A stretch of DNA of 64,000 nucleotides from GCA-2684655 sp045105235 (GTDB lineage: Bacteria; Planctomycetota; UBA1135; UBA2386): assembly GCA_045105235.1 (NCBI GenBank), contig JBGCDH010000087.1, positions 1 through 64,000 of the forward strand, read 5' to 3'. A model generated the notes under the pieces. It saw only the letters and a list, made by a program, of their open reading frames with translations, did not search any database and was not told the DNA's origin. Numbering within the stretch: position 1 is the stretch's first letter; each line of letters starts with the position of its first letter. The translations under genes were made by a program, and so were the position numbers. This document shows, one piece after another, positions 8,705 to 17,424 of the stretch.

Positions 8705-11700
8705 ATGACCGCGGACTCCAAGAAGAAGCCCTATCCCGAAGCTGTAGCCCAGGCCGACTTCCCGGCGCTCGAGCGGGAGATTCTCGGACGCTGGCAGAGT
8801 GACGGCACCTTCCGCCAGTCGATCGAGCAGCGTGAGGCCGGAGCGAATGAGTATGTCTTCTACGATGGACCGCCGTTCGCAAACGGTCTGCCGCACTATG
8901 GGCACCTCCTAACTGGCTATGTAAAAGACGTCGTGCCGCGCTACCAGACGATGCGCGGCCGGCGCGTCGAGCGTCGTTTCGGCTGGGACTGCCACGGTTT
9001 GCCGGCGGAGATGGAGGCCGAGAAGCAGCTCAAGATCTCGGGGCGCGACCAGATCCTGACGCTGGGCATCGACAAGTACAACGCGGTCTGCCGCGACAGC
9101 GTGCAAAAGTATGCCGGCGAGTGGCGCAACTACGTTACGCGGCAGGCTCGGTGGGTCGATTTCGACAACGACTACAAGACCATGGATCTCTCCTACATGG
9201 AGAGCGTCATGTGGGCGTTCAAGACGCTGCACGACAAGGGCCTGGCCTACGAGGGGCAGCGTGTCATGCCCTACTCGTGGGCGATGCAGACTCCGGTCAG
9301 CAACTTCGAAACTCGGATCGACGACGCGACCCGTTCGCGCCAGGATCCAGCCGTCACGGTGCGATTCCAGCTGCACCGACGCGAAACGGATCCAGGGGAT
9401 CTGCACATCATGGTCTGGACGACGACGCCCTGGACGTTGCCATCCAATCTCGCGCTCGCGGTTGGGCCGGACATCGACTACGCCGTGCGGCAAAAAGACG
9501 GCGACCACATCGTGGTGGGGGATGCTTGTCGCGCGACCTACAAGAAGGAGCTCGAAGGCTACGAAGAGGTCGGCAAGCTCAAGGGACGCGAGCTCGTTGA
9601 GCGCACCTACGAGCCGATGTTCGACTACTTCGCGGACCATGCGAATAGCTTCCGGGTGCTGCCCGGAGAGTTCGTCGATACGACCGAGGGCACAGGCGTC
9701 GTGCACATGGCGCCTGGGTTTGGCGAAGATGACCAGAAGGTTTGCGAAGCGAACGGGATCGAACTCGTCTGCCCCGTTGACGATCGCGGCCGCTATACCG
9801 AAGAGGTCAAGGACTTTGCCGGCACCCTGGTTTTCGATGCCAACAAGGACATCATCAAGCTGCTCAAGGAGCGCTCCGTGCTGGTTCGGCACGTCACCTA
9901 CGAGCACAACTATCCGCACTGCTGGCGGACCCGTGAACCGCTGATCTACAAGGCTCTGCCGGGCGCTTGGTTCGTCAAGGTGACGGAGATCAAGGAGCGC
10001 ATGCAGGAGCACAACCGCTCGATCCGCTGGATCCCGGAGCACGTCCGCGATGGCCAGTTCGGCAAGTGGTTGGAGAACGCGCGCGACTGGTCGATCAGCC
10101 GCAATCGCTATTGGGGCGCGCCGATTCCCGTTTGGAAGAGCGACGATCCCAACTATCCGCGGACGGATGTCTACGGCTCGATCGCCGAGATGGAGCGGGA
10201 CTTTGGCGTCAAGGTGACGGATCTGCACCGGCCCTTCGTCGACGAGCTGACGCGGCCAAACCCCGACGACCCGACGGGCAAGTCGACGATGCGGCGCGTG
10301 CCCGAGGTGCTCGACTGCTGGTTCGAGTCGGGGTCGATGCCGTTTGCGCAGGTGCACTACCCGTTCGAAAACAAAGACTGGTTCGAGAAGCACTTCCCCG
10401 CCGATTTCATTGTCGAGTATGTCGCGCAGACGCGTGGGTGGTTCTACACGTTGGTTGTGCTGGCGACGGCGCTCTTCGACAAGCCACCGTTCCGACAGGT
10501 GATCTGCCACGGGGTGGTGCTCGATACCGAAGGGCAAAAGCTCTCCAAATCGCTGCGCAACTATCCGGATCCCGAGGAGATGTTTGAGACGGTCGGGGCG
10601 GACGCCTTGCGCTGGTTCTTGATGTCGTCCCCGATCCTGCGCGGTGGCGATCTGGCAATCAGCAAGGACGGCAAGCAGATGCACGAAGTAGTGCGTTTGG
10701 TGCTCAACCCGATCTGGAACGCCTACTACTTCTTCACCCTCTACGCGAACACGGACGGCATCCGGGCAAGCCTGCGCTGCGACCAGACGGAGCCGCTCGA
10801 TCGCTACGCGCTTGGCAAGACGAAGGCGCTGGTGTCGGGCGTGCAGCAGCGCATGGACGACTACGATCTTGCGGGCGCCTGCCAGGTTGTGAAGGAGTAT
10901 CTCGACGCGCTCAACAACTGGTATATCCGCCGCAGCCGCCCGCGCTTTTGGGGCGAGTCGGGCGACGCGAGTCGGCAGAGTGCCTACGACACCCTCTACA
11001 CCTGCTTGGTGACGCTTTGCCGCGTGGCAGCACCGCTGCTGCCGATGGTCACGGAAAAGGTCTACACCGGGCTAACCGGTGAAGCGTCGGTCCATCTCAG
11101 CGACTGGCCAGACGCCGAGCAGCTGCCGTTTGACGAAGAGCTGACGCAGCAGATGGATCGCGTGCGGGACGCCTGCTCGGTCGGGCTGTCGTTGCGCGAA
11201 GCCCACAAGTTGCGGACGCGCTTGCCGCTGCCGGCGGTGACGCTTGCGGGCGCAGATGCGCGTCTGATGGAGCCGTTCGTGCCGCTGCTTCAGGATGAAC
11301 TCAACGTCAAATCGGTGGTGTTCGCTGAGGACCTGAATCAGTTCGGCTCGTTCCGCTTGCAGGTCGATGCGAAGGCGCTGGGGCCCAAGCTAGGCAAGCA
11401 GATGAAGGCGGTGCTAGCCGCTACGCGCAGCGGCGAATGGCAGCTCGATGGCGAGCGCGCCATGGCCGGCGGCGTGACGCTCGATCCCGGCGAATTCGTG
11501 CTGCAGCTCGAGCCGAAGGAGGGGTTTACCGCGGCCGCGCTGTCGACCAATGACGTGGTCTTGGTGCTCGATACGGCGGTGAGCTCCGAGCTCGAGGCCG
11601 AAGGCATGGCGCGCGACTTCGTGCGCCTCGTGCAGCAGGCGCGCAAGGACAGCGGTCTGCACGTCAGTGATCGCATTGCGCTGGCGGTCGGCGTTTCGGA

Positions 11701-11896
11701 TTCTGCTGCGGTCGCAGCCCTCGATGCGCACAAGTCCTACGTTTGCGAACAGGTGCTCGCGACCGAGTTCGATGTGGCGCCACAGCTCCCGGCGGCGGCT
11801 GCCGGTGATCAAGCGGCCGGCGGCGACGTCGTCGACAGCAAGATCGGTAGTGGCGGTGGTGCGGCCGTGCAGTTCCGCTTGTCGAAGCGGAGCTAG
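8705..11896 (+). CDS. ileS: Isoleucyl-tRNA synthetase (type 2-like)
   Basis: 1063 residues from ATG at 8705. It charges tRNA-Ile with isoleucine in the cytoplasm. The class I HIGH signature appears as HYGH at residues 64-67 within GPPFANGLPHYGH, and KMSKS appears as KLSKS at 612-616. The CP1 editing domain lies between them (TTTPWTLPSN near residue 240). HYGH together with the GLPHYGH context is typical of the eukaryote-like type 2 enzymes, many of which are naturally resistant to mupirocin; this is inference from the motif. The C-terminal ~250 residues carry the anticodon-binding domain. An upstream in-frame start at 8480 was rejected because conserved synthetase sequence begins only after 8705. 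The TAG stop is 3 bp before repeat copy 2. Confidence 0.97.
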   Translation: MTADSKKKPYPEAVAQADFPALEREILGRWQSDGTFRQSIEQREAGANEYVFYDGPPFANGLPHYGHLLTGYVKDVVPRYQTMRGRRVERRFGWDCHGLPAEMEAEKQLKISGRDQILTLGIDKYNAVCRDSVQKYAGEWRNYVTRQARWVDFDNDYKTMDLSYMESVMWAFKTLHDKGLAYEGQRVMPYSWAMQTPVSNFETRIDDATRSRQDPAVTVRFQLHRRETDPGDLHIMVWTTTPWTLPSNLALAVGPDIDYAVRQKDGDHIVVGDACRATYKKELEGYEEVGKLKGRELVERTYEPMFDYFADHANSFRVLPGEFVDTTEGTGVVHMAPGFGEDDQKVCEANGIELVCPVDDRGRYTEEVKDFAGTLVFDANKDIIKLLKERSVLVRHVTYEHNYPHCWRTREPLIYKALPGAWFVKVTEIKERMQEHNRSIRWIPEHVRDGQFGKWLENARDWSISRNRYWGAPIPVWKSDDPNYPRTDVYGSIAEMERDFGVKVTDLHRPFVDELTRPNPDDPTGKSTMRRVPEVLDCWFESGSMPFAQVHYPFENKDWFEKHFPADFIVEYVAQTRGWFYTLVVLATALFDKPPFRQVICHGVVLDTEGQKLSKSLRNYPDPEEMFETVGADALRWFLMSSPILRGGDLAISKDGKQMHEVVRLVLNPIWNAYYFFTLYANTDGIRASLRCDQTEPLDRYALGKTKALVSGVQQRMDDYDLAGACQVVKEYLDALNNWYIRRSRPRFWGESGDASRQSAYDTLYTCLVTLCRVAAPLLPMVTEKVYTGLTGEASVHLSDWPDAEQLPFDEELTQQMDRVRDACSVGLSLREAHKLRTRLPLPAVTLAGADARLMEPFVPLLQDELNVKSVVFAEDLNQFGSFRLQVDAKALGPKLGKQMKAVLAATRSGEWQLDGERAMAGGVTLDPGEFVLQLEPKEGFTAAALSTNDVVLVLDTAVSSELEAEGMARDFVRLVQQARKDSGLHVSDRIALAVGVSDSAAVAALDAHKSYVCEQVLATEFDVAPQLPAAAAGDQAAGGDVVDSKIGSGGGAAVQFRLSKRS

Positions 11897-11898
11897 TG

Positions 11899-12019
11899 CT
11901 AGTGTTGCGCCTCTGGTAGACGAGGCATGATCAGGGGTGCGATGGCGTTCGTTGCAAGGCGCTGCGAGGGGCGTCTTCGCGCCCGCAGAATGCCCCCTAT
12001 ATCGGATGCACGACACTAG
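11899..12019. repeat. Palindrome-ended intergenic repeat, copy 2 (inverted orientation)
   Basis: This 121-bp element begins CTAGTGTTGCGCC and ends GGATGCACGACACTAG. Read on the minus strand it aligns end to end with the copy at 2313, including the GCGGGCGCGAAGACGCCC core and the GGGGGCAT block. The left end is the more diverged one (GTTGCGCCTC in place of GTAGTGCATC). It lies just after the ileS stop, in the convergent gap before cheR. Confidence 0.88.
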
Positions 12020-12048
12020 GCAGGGGCGAAGCGCGGCGCGCGCTAGAG

Positions 12049-12894
12049 CTAGAGCGGCGCCGGTAGCGCGCACGGCCGATAGGTCGTCGCGCGGCAGTGT
12101 ACTTCTGCCGGCCACTCGGGGCAGACTTCGCTCAGGTTCTCCGTGGAGCCAAGCGACAGCCATCCGTGCGGCAGCAGCGTGCGCGAGATGTTCGTCACGA
12201 CCTTTCGTCGCGTGGCCAGGTCAAAGTAGATCAGCACGTTGCGAACAAACACAATGTCGAACGAGCCGAGCGACGCGAACGAGTCCATGAGGTTGACCTG
12301 GCGGAAGGTCACCATGTTGCGTATCTCAGGCTTCACGGTCGCCGTCGCGCCATTGTAGTCAAACCACTTGCGCATCGCGTCTGGGCGCTGGCTGCGGCTG
12401 ATGTCGTGCTCGGAGTAGGTGCCTTCGCGCGCTTTCTCAAGCGTCTCTTCCGAGATGTCGGTGCCGATGATCTCGACGTTCCATGAGTCGATGTCCGGCA
12501 CGAGATCGCGAACGATCATGGCGATGCCGTAGGGCTCTTGGCCGGTGCTGCACGCGGCCGACCAAATGCGCAGGCGCTTGCTCTGTCCGATCTGCTCTCG
12601 CGCGTCGATCGACTCCGGCACCATCTTGAACTGCAGAGCTTCGAACGGAGCGCCGTCGCGAAACCAGAGTGTCTCGTGCGTCGTGATCGCCTCGATGATG
12701 CGGCGCTGCAGCGCTGGCTCTGGCGTGTACTTCATCTTGAAGTACAGCTCGTTGAGATTCGCACAGCCCATCTCTTCTGCGATTGGTCCAAGGCGGCCCT
12801 CGATGAGGTAGGCCTTGCTTTCATCTAGTGCGAGCCCGGTGAGGTCTCGAATCATGCCGCATAGGAGCGGCAACTCGCCTTCGCGTAATTTCAT
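12049..12894 (-). CDS. cheR: Chemotaxis protein methyltransferase CheR
   Basis: 281 residues. CheR uses S-adenosylmethionine to methylate glutamates on the cytoplasmic helices of chemoreceptors, opposing CheB. The N-terminal helical domain starts KLREGELPLLCGMIRDLTG. The SAM-binding domain shows IWSAACSTGQEPYGIAM (SAM loop), then FDIVFVRNVLIYFD and a GWLSLGSTE strand, all CheR hallmarks. It is the last gene of the chemotaxis operon and its ATG overlaps the cheB TGA in the sequence ATGA, implying translational coupling. No pentapeptide tether for binding receptor tails is evident at its end. Confidence 0.95.
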   Translation of the reverse strand: MKLREGELPLLCGMIRDLTGLALDESKAYLIEGRLGPIAEEMGCANLNELYFKMKYTPEPALQRRIIEAITTHETLWFRDGAPFEALQFKMVPESIDAREQIGQSKRLRIWSAACSTGQEPYGIAMIVRDLVPDIDSWNVEIIGTDISEETLEKAREGTYSEHDISRSQRPDAMRKWFDYNGATATVKPEIRNMVTFRQVNLMDSFASLGSFDIVFVRNVLIYFDLATRRKVVTNISRTLLPHGWLSLGSTENLSEVCPEWPAEVHCRATTYRPCALPAPL

Positions 12895-14243
12895 TGGGGC
12901 AGTGGTTGTCGGGCCGCCCGGCAGATTCGGTCGGCGATTTTAGGCAGGGGAACGATTTCGTCGGCGAGGCCCCCTTCTACGACAGCGCGCGGCATGCCGT
13001 AGACGACAGAGGTCGCTTCATCTTGAGCGATGATCCTTGCGCCAAGTTGATGGAGTTCGGCGCAGCCGCGGAGGCCGTCCTCACCCATGCCGGTCAGGAT
13101 TACGGTCAGTGTCTCTTCGCCGAACGTGCTGGCTAGAGAACGCAGCAGATAGTCAACGGCCGGTCGGCACGAGTTCTCCGGCGGGTCCAGGCTCAGCTGT
13201 GTGATGAGGCCTTCGGGAGATGAGCGAAGCCGCATGTGGCTGCCGCCCCGTGCGAGCAGCGCTCGGCCCGGCCGCAGGTCCATGCCGGCGGTCGCTTCGA
13301 GGACCTCGATGGCACAGGCGCGGTTGAGCGAGTCCGCCAGCGAGCGCGTGAACCCCTCCGGCATATGCTGCACGATCAAGATCGGTAGCGAGAACTCTGC
13401 CGGCAGCTTGGTCAAGACCGTGGTCAGCGCTTCGGGGCCTCCCGTGGATGAGCCGATCGCAAGCAGCTTCGGCACCTTGTTGGTCAGCTGGCGCTCCTTC
13501 GTGGGCGTCGGCTTCTTCGCTGCTGCCGCAGCGACGGGCGGCGCCGGATCCGCAGGGGATGTCGTCGCTGCAGCCGGGGTTTTGGCGCGTGGCGGCGGCG
13601 CTTGCGGCGCCTGGCGCGGCATGGTTGCGCGGGCGCGGGCGTTTGCTGCAGGCGGTGCACTTGCGCGCGGCGCAGGAGGGCCTGTCGGTGACGCGGGCGG
13701 CGCGGTTGCTCTTGTTGGCGCGGCGGGCGCGGCGGGCGCGGCGGGTGCGGCTGGTGCGGCTGGTGCGGCTGGTGCTGCGGGCTCCGGGGTCGCCTTGTGC
13801 GCAGCGATTGCAGGAGCTGGGGGCTCAGCCGCTTTCGCGGCCGCTTGTGAATACCTGGCGCCGTGTGCGACTTCTGCGACGCTTTGGCCTGGCCAAGCGC
13901 GGATGCCGCCCGCTTGCCGTAAGAGCACGCCGCACTGCTCGAGCTTCTGTTCGGCCAGCCAGGTAGCCGGCTCCGTCCCGTCAGCCAGCATCAGCACGAC
14001 CTGGACCGACTTGCTCTGCTTTTGCGATGTGAGTTCACGTGCGAACACCGCGCCATAGACGATCGGTGTTTCGCAGTCGATCAGTATGACGTCAGGGTCG
14101 TAGCTGGAGAGTTTGGTGCGGGCGATGCGACTGTTGATCGCAGAGCCAACGACGGCAAGCGATGCATCGCTCGCCAGCATCTCTGTCAGCTGGTGGCGGT
14201 TCTGCGCGCTGGCTTCGACGATCATCACCCTTTTGGCGGTCAT
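12891..14243 (-). CDS. cheB: Chemotaxis methylesterase CheB with decayed receiver domain
   Basis: 450 residues from ATG at 14243; its ATG overlaps the cheW TGA. The C-terminal methylesterase domain (about residues 265-450) has the catalytic set: Ser in AIGSSTGGPEA, His in VQHMPEGF and Asp in GMGEDG. It removes methyl groups from receptors. The N-terminal receiver domain (1-120) keeps the phospho-acceptor position (D56 in LIDCETP) but has EA where an acidic pair is expected (residues 10-11), and lacks the conserved lysine near its end (LLRQ), so phosphorylation control may be weak or lost. The two domains are joined by a ~130-residue Ala/Pro/Thr-rich linker, much longer than in typical CheB, with an (AAP)n stretch encoded by 9-bp DNA repeats around 13720-13785. 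Confidence 0.93.
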   Translation of the reverse strand: MTAKRVMIVEASAQNRHQLTEMLASDASLAVVGSAINSRIARTKLSSYDPDVILIDCETPIVYGAVFARELTSQKQSKSVQVVLMLADGTEPATWLAEQKLEQCGVLLRQAGGIRAWPGQSVAEVAHGARYSQAAAKAAEPPAPAIAAHKATPEPAAPAAPAAPAAPAAPAAPAAPTRATAPPASPTGPPAPRASAPPAANARARATMPRQAPQAPPPRAKTPAAATTSPADPAPPVAAAAAKKPTPTKERQLTNKVPKLLAIGSSTGGPEALTTVLTKLPAEFSLPILIVQHMPEGFTRSLADSLNRACAIEVLEATAGMDLRPGRALLARGGSHMRLRSSPEGLITQLSLDPPENSCRPAVDYLLRSLASTFGEETLTVILTGMGEDGLRGCAELHQLGARIIAQDEATSVVYGMPRAVVEGGLADEIVPLPKIADRICRAARQPLPQ

Positions 14244-14704
14244 GCTGTGGCTGGGCTTGTGTTGGCTTCGTCTTCGCGCGGGGTCAGCACTGCATCGATG
14301 TCGAGCACGAGCAGGACTTCGGACTCGCACTGCACCAGTCCGGAAAACCAGCGCGCCTGAGTCGGTGGCGTATGAGATGGCAGTGGCTCGAGCCGGCGGC
14401 CGTTGGTCTCGAGGACGTCGCCGACGGAGTCGACCAGCAGGCCGTATCGTTCGCCGGCGAAGTCGACCACGATGTTGCGCGTGGTCTGGATCGGTTCGCA
14501 CGGCTCGCCATACAGAATCGACGACATGTCGACCACCGTGACGAGACTGCCGCGGAGGTTGACCAATCCGCGGATCGCTGGCGGCATGCGCGGCACGTAG
14601 GTCGCTTGCACGAGGCGGTTGATCTCCTGCACGTAGTCGAGCTCGATGCCGATCAGCGAGTCGCCGATTCGGCAAGTAATCAGGTCGGGGGCATCATTGG
14701 TCAT
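14240..14704 (-). CDS. cheW: Chemotaxis coupling protein CheW
   Basis: 154 residues forming a single CheW domain: LITCRIGDSLIGIELDYVQEI at the start, IRGLVNLRGSLVTVVD in the middle and a late SEVLLVLDIDAVL strand. CheW links chemoreceptors to the CheA kinase in the signalling array. It lies between cheA and cheB with ATGA overlaps at both junctions. It is in addition to two CheW-like domains inside CheA, so the array has several coupling modules. Confidence 0.93.
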   Translation of the reverse strand: MTNDAPDLITCRIGDSLIGIELDYVQEINRLVQATYVPRMPPAIRGLVNLRGSLVTVVDMSSILYGEPCEPIQTTRNIVVDFAGERYGLLVDSVGDVLETNGRRLEPLPSHTPPTQARWFSGLVQCESEVLLVLDIDAVLTPREDEANTSPATA

Positions 14705-17424
14705 GCGAGGGCTCCGTAGGTGCGGCGGATTGCGGCAAGCAGCGCCGCGTCGTCCAGTTTGACGAGATACTCGGTGACGCCGGCGGCGCGGCCTTCGGCG
14801 ACGGCATCGCTGGTTGACAGGGACGTCAGCGCCAACACCGGGATGTCGCGGGTCTCCGCCTTGGCGCGAATGCGTCGAGTCAGCTCGAGGCCGTCGCAGT
14901 TCGGCATCTGGATGTCGGTGACGATTAGGTCAAATTCAGCCCCCGGCTTGTTCAGCGCTTCCCATGCGACGTCACCGTCTTCGCAGGCGACAACCTCGAA
15001 GCCGCCGTCGCCGATGATGCGCTGCACGTGCTTGCGGAAGAACGACGAGTCCTCGGCAAGCAGCACGCGGCCGGGGCGACTGCTTTCGGCCGGTTTGGCG
15101 GTTGGCTCGTCATCATGGACGAGCAGCTGAGGCAGCGCCTTGCGGGCGAGCTCGGTGGAGTCGACCAAGCGGACCGTATCCTCGTGCATCTGGAAGCTGC
15201 CGATGATGCCGTCGCCGGCGAGCGTCTGGTCATCCAGCTGCACCGCGGTGCGATGGATTTCCTCGATGCTCGAGGTAAGCACCGCGAACTCGTGCTCTTT
15301 GACACGCAGTACGAGCAGCGATGCTGTTTCACCGGTGTCGGGGATCGGCTCCGCGACAATGTGCTGGTCCAGCTCGACGATGGGTAGGACATCGGTTTCC
15401 GTCTGGTGCACGAGCCGCCCGCCGATGCGCAGGGTTTGTTCTCGCTCGACCCGCTGGATGCGGCTTACGAGCCCGAGTGGCACTGCGAACAGCTCTTCCG
15501 GATTGCTGCGGAAGATGACAAAGTCGGAGCACTCCGATTCCAAGCCGTCGCGGGCGTCCCGGCCGTGGCTCTCTTCGCCGACGGGTTCGACCGAGCGAAG
15601 GTCCGAGGATGAGGCGAGTCCGGCGACGTCTAGGATGAGCGCGACTTGGCCGTCACCGAGAATGGTGGAGCCGGAAAACTCCTGGCGTCCGCGGATGTGC
15701 TTGCCGAGCGGCTTGACGACGATCTCTTCGGTGTCCGGCGGCTCGTCGATGACCAGCCCGTATTCGAGCGCGCCGCTCTGCACGACCATGATGTTGAAGT
15801 TGCGGCGCTCTTCCTCGTCCTTCTCGGTCAGCCCGAGGGCTTCGCGAAGATGAAGCACGGGCAGCAGGCGGCCGCGCAATCGCAGCACGTCGCGATCCTT
15901 GATCTTGACGAGTCGCTGCTCGGCGTCGGCAGTGCGAATGCGCACCAGTTCGGTGACGTTGCTCTGCGGCATGACGTAGCGGCGACCCGCGCACGTAACG
16001 ACGAGCGCCGGCATGATTGCCAGCGTCAGCGGTATCGTGATGATGAGCGTGGTGCCTGCGCCGCTTTCGGAGCGCACGTCGACGTTGCCGCCGATCTTCT
16101 CGATGTTGCTGCGCACAACATCCATGCCGACGCCGCGGCCGCTGATGTCGGACAGCTCGGCTGCGGTAGAGAAGCCTGGCGCGAAGATCAGCATGCGGGC
16201 GTCGCGATCGCCCATGGTGTCGGCCGCTTCTTGGCTGATCACACCTTTCTCGACGGCGCGAGCGCGGAGTTTGCTCGGGTCGATTCCCGCTCCGTCGTCG
16301 CTGATGTCGATCTTGACGTTGCCACCCTGGTGGAATGCACGCAGATCGATGGTGCCTTCGGTTGGCTTGCCGGCTTTTCGGCGAATTGCCGGCGTCTCGA
16401 TACCGTGATCCAGAGCGTTGCGCACCAGGTGCGTCAGCGGGTCGCCGAGCACTTCGAGGATGGAGCGGTCGAGCTCGACTTCCTTGCCCGTGATGTTGAG
16501 GCGACACTCCTTGCCGAGCTTGGAGGTGAGGTCTCGCACCACGCGTGGAAACTTCTGGAAGATCGTCGCAACGGGCTGCAGGCGCGTCTGCATGATCGCT
16601 TCCTGCATCTCACTGACGACCTGACTGAGGTTCGCAACGGCGATTCCCAGGCCTCGTTCGCCGCTTGTTGGGACCGACTGCAGAACCTGGTTGCGGCCGA
16701 GCACCATCTCTCCCGAGAGCGTCATGAGTCGGTTGAGCAGGTCGACGCTGACGCGGATGGAGTCAGCCTGACGGGTAGCCTTTGGTTTGTCGGTCTCGGC
16801 TTTCCCTGCTGCAGCGCCGGCGGCCTTCTTCTTGGCCGGGGGAGATGCAGATGCTGGCGCGGCGGGCGCGGAGACCGCCGGCGTCGGCTGCTCCGCGGCG
16901 GGCTCAGCATTCGAAGGTGGGCTGGCGGCAGCTTCGGGCGACGCCGTCGCGTCAGCGGCTTCTGCCGCGGGCGCATCGGCATCGCTGACGGCGGCGGCGG
17001 CCTCTGCTGGGGGCGGCGCGGTGGCGGCCAGCTCGGACTGATCGAGGAACACCTGAAGCTGCACCATGTGCCCTTCGATGTCCGCTTGATTGGACTCCGT
17101 TGGCTCCTCTACCAGCTCCTTGAGGCCGTCGATCGACGACAGCAGGCAGCTGATTAGCTCCGGGACCGGTTGCAGCTTGTCCTTGCGCACCAAATCGAGC
17201 GTGCTCTCGATCGCATGCGATAGGCGTTGGATGGTCTCCAGTCCTAGGAAGCCCGCAACGCCTTTGACGCTGTGCACACAGCGAAACACGTTGTTGACGG
17301 TGTCTGCGTCTCCATCGCCTTCTTCGAGCCGGAGCAGGTCGCTTTCGACCGTGCTCATGTGCTCTCGCGATTCCGCAACGAAGTCGCTGATCAGGTCCTG
17401 GAAGTCCTCTTGGGATTCGCTCAT
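14701..17424 (-). CDS. cheA: Chemotaxis histidine kinase CheA with two CheW-like domains and REC
   Basis: 907 residues from ATG at 17424, chosen because it gives an ATGA overlap with the MCP gene and begins directly at the HPt domain. Order: HPt (1-105, phospho-accepting H51 in VHSVKGVAGFLG), an Ala/Pro-rich linker that seems to replace a P2 domain, the dimerisation helices (about 218-300), a HATPase domain (VRNALDHGIE; DDGAGIDPSKL; GRGVGMDVV), one CheW-like domain (~465-600), a second CheW-like domain (~620-760) and a C-terminal receiver with phospho-acceptor D837 (IVTDIQMPN). The hybrid receiver could act as a phosphate sink or output. No separate cheY gene is in the operon. Confidence 0.95.
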   Translation of the reverse strand: MSESQEDFQDLISDFVAESREHMSTVESDLLRLEEGDGDADTVNNVFRCVHSVKGVAGFLGLETIQRLSHAIESTLDLVRKDKLQPVPELISCLLSSIDGLKELVEEPTESNQADIEGHMVQLQVFLDQSELAATAPPPAEAAAAVSDADAPAAEAADATASPEAAASPPSNAEPAAEQPTPAVSAPAAPASASPPAKKKAAGAAAGKAETDKPKATRQADSIRVSVDLLNRLMTLSGEMVLGRNQVLQSVPTSGERGLGIAVANLSQVVSEMQEAIMQTRLQPVATIFQKFPRVVRDLTSKLGKECRLNITGKEVELDRSILEVLGDPLTHLVRNALDHGIETPAIRRKAGKPTEGTIDLRAFHQGGNVKIDISDDGAGIDPSKLRARAVEKGVISQEAADTMGDRDARMLIFAPGFSTAAELSDISGRGVGMDVVRSNIEKIGGNVDVRSESGAGTTLIITIPLTLAIMPALVVTCAGRRYVMPQSNVTELVRIRTADAEQRLVKIKDRDVLRLRGRLLPVLHLREALGLTEKDEEERRNFNIMVVQSGALEYGLVIDEPPDTEEIVVKPLGKHIRGRQEFSGSTILGDGQVALILDVAGLASSSDLRSVEPVGEESHGRDARDGLESECSDFVIFRSNPEELFAVPLGLVSRIQRVEREQTLRIGGRLVHQTETDVLPIVELDQHIVAEPIPDTGETASLLVLRVKEHEFAVLTSSIEEIHRTAVQLDDQTLAGDGIIGSFQMHEDTVRLVDSTELARKALPQLLVHDDEPTAKPAESSRPGRVLLAEDSSFFRKHVQRIIGDGGFEVVACEDGDVAWEALNKPGAEFDLIVTDIQMPNCDGLELTRRIRAKAETRDIPVLALTSLSTSDAVAEGRAAGVTEYLVKLDDAALLAAIRRTYGALA

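Noticed and set aside
8909..10684. Long open frame (591 codons) on the minus strand
   Set aside because: It lies wholly inside ileS on the opposite strand. The synthetase motifs fix the plus strand as coding, and the antisense frame is open only because of GC-rich codon bias.
13725..13790. Short GCGGGTGCGGCT-type direct repeats considered as a CRISPR-like or iteron array
   Set aside because: They are in frame within cheB and encode an (AAP)n linker, so they are protein-coding repeats.
15646..17157. Long open frame (503 codons) on the plus strand opposite cheA
   Set aside because: CheA domains on the minus strand are continuous and conserved across the same bases; no start context or recognisable protein on the plus strand.
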